This document shows positions 31,898-36,110 of a stretch of 36,110 bases of DNA, one piece after another. The DNA comes from CAZRDB01 sp964598695 (lineage in GTDB: Bacteria > Armatimonadota > Zipacnadia > UBA1398), in assembly GCA_964598695.1 (NCBI GenBank), contig CAZRDB010000028.1:1-36110 (forward strand), given 5' to 3'. The position numbers and the translations under genes were made by a program. The first letter of the stretch is position 1, and every line of letters begins with the position of its first letter. The notes beneath the pieces are model-generated. The model was not told the origin of the DNA. It did no database searches and worked only from the letters and a program-made list of their open reading frames with translations.

Positions 31898-32974
31898 ATG
31901 CCAGAGCTGTTCGGGTCGACCTACACCCAGAGTGACCTCGCGAAGCGAACCGGCTGCATGGATCAGTTCGGCGGGATCCGTCTGGTCGAGTTGCTGGAGG
32001 GGCCGGGACGCGGCGTACGTGTGGCCGAACTGCGGACCGGGAGCGGGCTCGAGCTGTCGATCCTGCTCGACCGCTGCATGGATCCCTCGAACGGGTCGTT
32101 CCGGGGTGTACCGCTGTGCTGGCGTTCGCAGACCGGCGACGTCTATCCGGCCTTCTACGAGCCGGAGGGTCTCGCGTGGCTGCGGACCTTCTTCGGTGGC
32201 GTGCTCGCGACCTGCGGGCTGACCACGGCCGGCGCTCCTTCGACCGACGAGGACGAGCCGCTCGGCCTCCACGGACGGATCGGCGCGGCGCGTGCCGAGA
32301 ACGTCTCGATCCAGCAGGGCTGGCGGGGCGATGACTACGTGATGTCGGTCGAGGGCGAGATGCGCGAGGCGATCGTCTTCGGGCCGAACCTCGTCCTGCG
32401 CCGCAAGCTGAGCGCCAAGCTCGGCTCGAGTTCGGTCCTGATCGAGGACACCGTCGAGAACCGGGGTCACTACACCGAGCCACTGATGCTCCTGTACCAC
32501 TTCAACCTGGGATGGCCGATCGTCTCCGAGAACAGCGCGCTGGTTGCGCCGATCCGTGGGACCAAGCCCCGGGACGCCGTCGCGGCCAAGGGGATCGACC
32601 GGTGGCAGAGCTTCGAGCCGCCGACGCACGGCTACGACGAGCAGTGCTTCTACCACGACCTCGTCGCGGGGGCCGACGGGCGCACCTTCGCGTCGATCCT
32701 CAACCGCAAGCTGGAGGTCGGCGTGGTCCTCCGCTTCCGTCCTTCCGAGCTGCCGTGCTTCACCCAGTGGAAGATGGTCAACGAGGGCACCTACGTCTGC
32801 GGTCTCGAGCCGGCCAACTGCTTCGTGACCGGACGCGCCAACGCGCGAGCCGCGGGCGAGCTGCAGTTCATCGAGGGCGGCGAGACCCGCACCTCCTCGG
32901 TGGAGCTGTCGGTCGTCTCCGGCGCCGAGCTGGCTGCGGTGGAGGCCGAGGCCGCCGGGCTCGTGGGCGCGTAG
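31898..32974 (+). CDS. DUF4432 (aldose 1-epimerase-like) protein
   Basis: A 358-residue beta-sandwich protein of the DUF4432 galactose mutarotase-like group. The pattern includes VAELRTGSGLELSILLDRCMD, LHGRIGAARAENVSI, LVLRRKLSAKLGSSSVLIEDTVEN, LYHFNLGWPIVSENSAL and a C-terminal CGLEPANCFVTGR. Family members bind carbohydrates; some are epimerases, for example D-lyxose/mannose or rhamnose-type. ATG 31898 follows GGAGGAGGAG at 31881-31890, a very strong site. With the two following glycosidase-like genes it looks like a carbohydrate utilisation locus. Confidence 0.85.
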   Translation: MPELFGSTYTQSDLAKRTGCMDQFGGIRLVELLEGPGRGVRVAELRTGSGLELSILLDRCMDPSNGSFRGVPLCWRSQTGDVYPAFYEPEGLAWLRTFFGGVLATCGLTTAGAPSTDEDEPLGLHGRIGAARAENVSIQQGWRGDDYVMSVEGEMREAIVFGPNLVLRRKLSAKLGSSSVLIEDTVENRGHYTEPLMLLYHFNLGWPIVSENSALVAPIRGTKPRDAVAAKGIDRWQSFEPPTHGYDEQCFYHDLVAGADGRTFASILNRKLEVGVVLRFRPSELPCFTQWKMVNEGTYVCGLEPANCFVTGRANARAAGELQFIEGGETRTSSVELSVVSGAELAAVEAEAAGLVGA

Positions 32975-33083
32975 TCGTACCCGAGCGGCATGGATCGACG
33001 GAGCCCTCTCGCAACGCCTCGAGGCGGGGGGGCTCCGCCGTACCGCGCGCTGCCACACGGGGGTGCCGGTTAGGAGCCCGACG

Positions 33084-35273
33084 ATGGCGTCTCGACTCCT
33101 CATCCTGGCGGGCTGCCTGCCGCTCGTTGCCTGCCACGCCGAGGGGCCGTCCGACATCGTGAAGGCCGGCCTCGGCCGCCTCCACTCCCCTCAGTACGTC
33201 TGCGAGCTGATCGGGCTTGGCGGGACCACGCTCCGTCCGGGGCCGTACGGGTTCACCGTCCCCGGAGCGCCCGGTGTCGCCCTCGGTGGGTGGATCGACG
33301 ATCGCCCCTATCTCGGACACGAGCAGTGGTGGGACGGGAGCGGACGGCGCGTGACGCCCTTCGACCTGATCGGCGGCTACGGAGACTCGTGCCGGCCGGG
33401 CGAGATTGAGGCCTTCTCGCACCATCTCTCGATCGGCAGCGGGCTGCTTCGGATCGACCTGGGCCTGCGGGTGGACGGGCAGTCGTTCCGGAGCACGCGG
33501 GAGGAGTTCGTGACGCCCCACGGGGTGCTCGTGGTGCGCGTGCGCGACGCGGCTGGGGCGCCGGAGCGTTTCCGCCTCCGCCTCTCGGCCCGCGACGGCC
33601 ACCGGCTGCGGTCGGCCGGTGGGGGGAGCGAACTCGCCGTCTCCGTGCTCCTCACGGGGGGAACGCGCGCGGTGCTCGCCGTCGCGGCCGAGGGTGCTGC
33701 GGTGGGCGGGGAGGGGGCGGAGCTGATCGCCCAGCGCCCGGCGCGGGAGGTCGTCCTCTACATCGCCCCCGCCTCGTCGCGGGACGCCCCCAACCCGGCC
33801 GGGACCGCGCTGGCGGCCGCACGGGAGGCTCGGAGACGCGGCTTCGCGAGGCTCAGGGCCGAGACCACCGCGTGGTGGGCAGGGTTCCACGGGGTCTCGC
33901 ACGTCGAGCTTCCCGATCCGGATCTCCAGGCTTGGTTCGACCGCTCTCGGTACTACCACGGCGTGCTCTTCGGCAACACGCGGATCCCGCCGGGGATGTG
34001 GGGCACCTTCCCCGCCGCCTACGGGGCCGCCCCGGTCCCCGAGTACGACCTCGTCTTCAGCCAGCTCGGCCTGCTCTACTGCGGCCACCTGGCGGAGGCT
34101 CGCGGGGTCGCCGAGTGGCTTCTGGATGTGCTGCCGCAGTGCCGACGGAACGCGCGGGAGACCGTGTTGTACGAGGCGCGCGTCGCCCACGCGCGGGGCG
34201 CGAAGTACGGCTGGATCATGGAGCCGGGCGGGGGCGTCTACCGGGCTGTGCAGCCGCCGGAGGCGGCGAACCTCTACGCCAACTTCCCGGGCGCGAACGC
34301 CGCCCGGATGGTCCTCGGCGCCGCCGAGACCGCGGGCGACCCGGCGCTCCTCGCGCGCGCCGAGAGGTTGCTGGCCGAGGTCGGCTCCGTCGTGCGCGAC
34401 GACCTCGTGTGGAGCGAGACGGAGGGCGGGTACCTCGATCGGCGGATCCCCAACAGCCTCCAGCAGTCGGCCGCGCGGTACGTCCTCGGCGAGTGCGCGC
34501 GCCGGGGCGTCGGCGAGCCCGAGTGGGGAGTCGTCGCGGAGCGGACCGTGCTGCCGACAGTCGTGGCTGAGGGGCAGCGGGTGATCGGAGCAGGCCCCGG
34601 GAGCCCGCCCGGCCCCGGCGGCGTCGACGCGCCGTGGCTCAGCTCGCTGTGGTGGTACGACGGCCTCGACCCGACGGATCCGCTCGCGGAGGCGACCTAC
34701 GACCTGCTCGGCGTGGAGGGCACGGGGTGGTATGTCTTCAACCGAGGCTGGGCATCGATCTACGCTTCGCGGTTGGGCCGGGCCGAGGACGCGCTCCGGT
34801 GGCTCAGGCTCCTGATCGAGCCGGGGGCTGCGGCGCACGACGACACCTGCCTCGGCGAGATGGTCCACGACGGGGAGGACTTCCAGCGGACGCCGGAGAT
34901 CGCCGCGCACGGAGCGCTGCTCTGCGCGGTTGCGAAGATGCTGCTCGAGGGCGAGCGGGAGGGCGAGATCACGCTCTTCCCGGCCGTTCCGGGCGAGTGG
35001 GCCCGAGGCGGGGTCTCGTTCCGGGGCTTGCGCGCCTCGGGCGGCCTGTCGATCGATGGCGCGATCGCGGGGAGTCGGATCTCGGCCGCGCTCCACAACC
35101 ATACGGCCGCGCCGCTGGTGCGTCGGCTTCGCGTGCGGCTCCCGGTGGGGTGTCGGGCCGTCGAGGGCGCACCGGCCGGCTCGCGTGTGGAAGACGGCTT
35201 CCTCGTGGCGCCGAGCGTGGTCGTTCCGGCCGGGGGCTCGGTGGAGTTCCGCCTGAGGAGAAAGGGCCCCTGA
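33084..35273 (+). CDS. Lipoprotein six-hairpin glycosidase (GH95/GH65-like)
   Basis: A 729-residue predicted lipoprotein: signal LLILAGCLPLVAC with Cys17 in a LVAC lipobox. An N-terminal beta-rich domain (about 40-260) precedes a helical (alpha/alpha)6-type barrel with RYYHGVLFGNTRIPPGMWGT, VPEYDLVFSQLGLLYCGHL, NPTDPLAEATYDLL-like repeats and GHTGE-like EMVHDGEDFQRTPEI. A closing sandwich follows (EITLFPAVPGEW, FRGLRASGGLSIDGAI). This architecture fits GH95/GH65-type fucosidases or phosphorylases. Specificity and catalytic residues are not certain. ATG 33084 is preferred to GTG 33063 because TAGGAG lies before it. Its stop overlaps the next start (TGATG). Confidence 0.7.
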   Translation: MASRLLILAGCLPLVACHAEGPSDIVKAGLGRLHSPQYVCELIGLGGTTLRPGPYGFTVPGAPGVALGGWIDDRPYLGHEQWWDGSGRRVTPFDLIGGYGDSCRPGEIEAFSHHLSIGSGLLRIDLGLRVDGQSFRSTREEFVTPHGVLVVRVRDAAGAPERFRLRLSARDGHRLRSAGGGSELAVSVLLTGGTRAVLAVAAEGAAVGGEGAELIAQRPAREVVLYIAPASSRDAPNPAGTALAAAREARRRGFARLRAETTAWWAGFHGVSHVELPDPDLQAWFDRSRYYHGVLFGNTRIPPGMWGTFPAAYGAAPVPEYDLVFSQLGLLYCGHLAEARGVAEWLLDVLPQCRRNARETVLYEARVAHARGAKYGWIMEPGGGVYRAVQPPEAANLYANFPGANAARMVLGAAETAGDPALLARAERLLAEVGSVVRDDLVWSETEGGYLDRRIPNSLQQSAARYVLGECARRGVGEPEWGVVAERTVLPTVVAEGQRVIGAGPGSPPGPGGVDAPWLSSLWWYDGLDPTDPLAEATYDLLGVEGTGWYVFNRGWASIYASRLGRAEDALRWLRLLIEPGAAAHDDTCLGEMVHDGEDFQRTPEIAAHGALLCAVAKMLLEGEREGEITLFPAVPGEWARGGVSFRGLRASGGLSIDGAIAGSRISAALHNHTAAPLVRRLRVRLPVGCRAVEGAPAGSRVEDGFLVAPSVVVPAGGSVEFRLRRKGP

Positions 35274-36110
35274 TGCCGAGGGACTGGACCGTCGCCACGA
35301 TCCTGGGCAACCCCGTCTACTGGGAGGGCGGCCACCGCGCCACGACGCCCGAGCAGCTCGCGACCCTCCGGGAGATCGGCTTCGACACGGTCTTCGCGAA
35401 CCTCGCATGGTCGAGGCCGTGGATGGACGCCGTGAACCTCGAGGACCTCCACTGCAGCCCGAGCTTCCCCTGGCTCTCCGCGCCCGACCATGCGGCCGCG
35501 CGTGCGCGGATGCGTAGCCGCGTCGAGCGCATCGTGGCGGCTGGACTGCGTCCCTTCTTCCTCTTCGGGGCGCCGAAGCAGATCGTGCTCCGAGACGTTG
35601 CGGACGGGCACCGAGAGGCGACGCGGGCGCTGATCGGGCAGGAGCGCAGCCGGATCGCCGACGCCTCGGTGGCCTGCACCGAGAGCCCGGCCGTGCGGAC
35701 GCTCTACCGGGAGCTGCTCGAGGCCCACTTCGCGGCCTTTCCGGAGACGGCCGGCCTCCTGCTGTACACCGTCGACGAGCTGGCGGAGGTCTGCGACGAG
35801 CGGGATGACTGCCCGCGCTGCCACGGTGTCCCGCTCGAGCGCCGGTTGCCGGGCTTCCTCGCCTACCTGGCCGACGTGGTCGAGACGCTGCGGCCTGGGA
35901 CCGAGCTGTGGTGGGAGCCGTGGGAGTTCACCGCGAGCCAGGTGCTGGCATGCGCCGAGGTCCTCGACCGGCGCGTGACGCTCTGCCTCCACAAGTGCAT
36001 CCATGAGGTCTACCTCGCGGACGGGGTCGATTCGTGGCTCCGCCGCGTCACCCGCGCTGCCGAGGAGCGCGGGCTGCGGGTCATCGTCGAGATGTTCCTC
36101 TCGGGCACGG
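35273..36110 (+). CDS. TIM-barrel glycosidase-like protein, 3' truncated
   Basis: An open frame from ATG 35273 (TGATG overlap with the previous stop) runs without a stop to the window end, giving at least 279 residues. It shows beta-alpha barrel signs: LREIGFDTVFANLAWSRPW, GLRPFFLFGAPK, GLLLYTVDELAEVCDERDDC-PRCHG, and TELWWEPWEFTAS. YTVDE followed by a C-x-C-x2-C type cluster (Cys in EVC, DDC, PRC) resembles the acid motif in GH20/GH67-like and DUF4838-like enzymes, but the Cys pattern is unusual. No signal peptide is seen. With the previous two genes it probably degrades a polysaccharide. Family uncertain, C-terminus missing. Confidence 0.65.
   Translation, partial: MPRDWTVATILGNPVYWEGGHRATTPEQLATLREIGFDTVFANLAWSRPWMDAVNLEDLHCSPSFPWLSAPDHAAARARMRSRVERIVAAGLRPFFLFGAPKQIVLRDVADGHREATRALIGQERSRIADASVACTESPAVRTLYRELLEAHFAAFPETAGLLLYTVDELAEVCDERDDCPRCHGVPLERRLPGFLAYLADVVETLRPGTELWWEPWEFTASQVLACAEVLDRRVTLCLHKCIHEVYLADGVDSWLRRVTRAAEERGLRVIVEMFLSGT

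Overview
This is a very G+C-rich stretch of bacterial chromosome, apparently from a short-read metagenome or draft assembly: it opens with Illumina adapter sequence and contains two 10-N gaps, one flanked by a second adapter. The genes suggest a Gram-negative (two-membrane) bacterium: an ExbB/ExbD-type energiser pair, several predicted lipoproteins, a LolD/MacB-type ABC ATPase with FtsX-type permeases, and a periplasmic c'-type cytochrome. I cannot assign a phylum. CBS, DUF1385, PEGA and DUF4432 genes on a high-GC diderm background would fit lineages such as Armatimonadota or related uncultivated groups, but this is only a guess. Almost all genes lie on the plus strand; only a TSUP permease and a TPR protein are on the minus strand.

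Layout. (1) 53-4224: three overlapping genes for large polytopic membrane proteins, namely a YfhO-family C-terminus, a GT39/PMT-like glycosyltransferase and a further GT-like protein. They probably act in cell-surface glycosylation. (2) 4290-9355: a CBS-DUF1385 fusion behind its own promoter, a PfkB sugar kinase, a peptidase C26 amidotransferase, a GAF plus degenerate GGDEF protein, and an orphan polytopic sensor-like protein. (3) 9388-10066: six tRNA genes (Leu-GAG, Val-CAC, Gly-CCC, Gly-GCC, Cys-GCA, Leu-UAA) with hairpins between them, then a convergent TauE/SafE permease. (4) 11253-14120: cheW and cheA with an assembly gap between them. (5) 14303-16532: a tightly overlapping exbB-exbD-FtsX permease operon, followed by a secreted M28 peptidase. 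(6) 18220-23749: two surface lipoproteins on the plus strand flanking a minus-strand TPR protein; the second lipoprotein gene is broken only by an adapter/gap artefact and can be rejoined in frame. (7) 23796-26609: a PqqD-like protein, a compact FtsX permease, its ATPase, and a PEGA-pseudopilin-like secreted protein. (8) 26738-31252: behind a strong sigma70-like promoter, a kinase-fold protein, DUF456, GT2 glycosyltransferase, methyltransferase and acyl-CoA ligase, which look like lipid or glycolipid metabolism. (9) 31278-36110: a c'-type cytochrome lipoprotein, then a carbohydrate locus (DUF4432 epimerase-like, lipoprotein six-hairpin glycosidase, truncated TIM-barrel enzyme).

Much of the window is ordinary core and envelope chromosome. 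The parts most worth a second look are the PqqD-like/compact FtsX/ATPase/PEGA operon (region 7), the ExbB-ExbD-FtsX operon that lacks an ATPase and TonB (region 5), the GAF-GGDEF protein that keeps an I-site but has lost its active-site motif, and the DUF4432/glycosidase locus. No CRISPR array, insertion sequence, phage or plasmid gene was seen.
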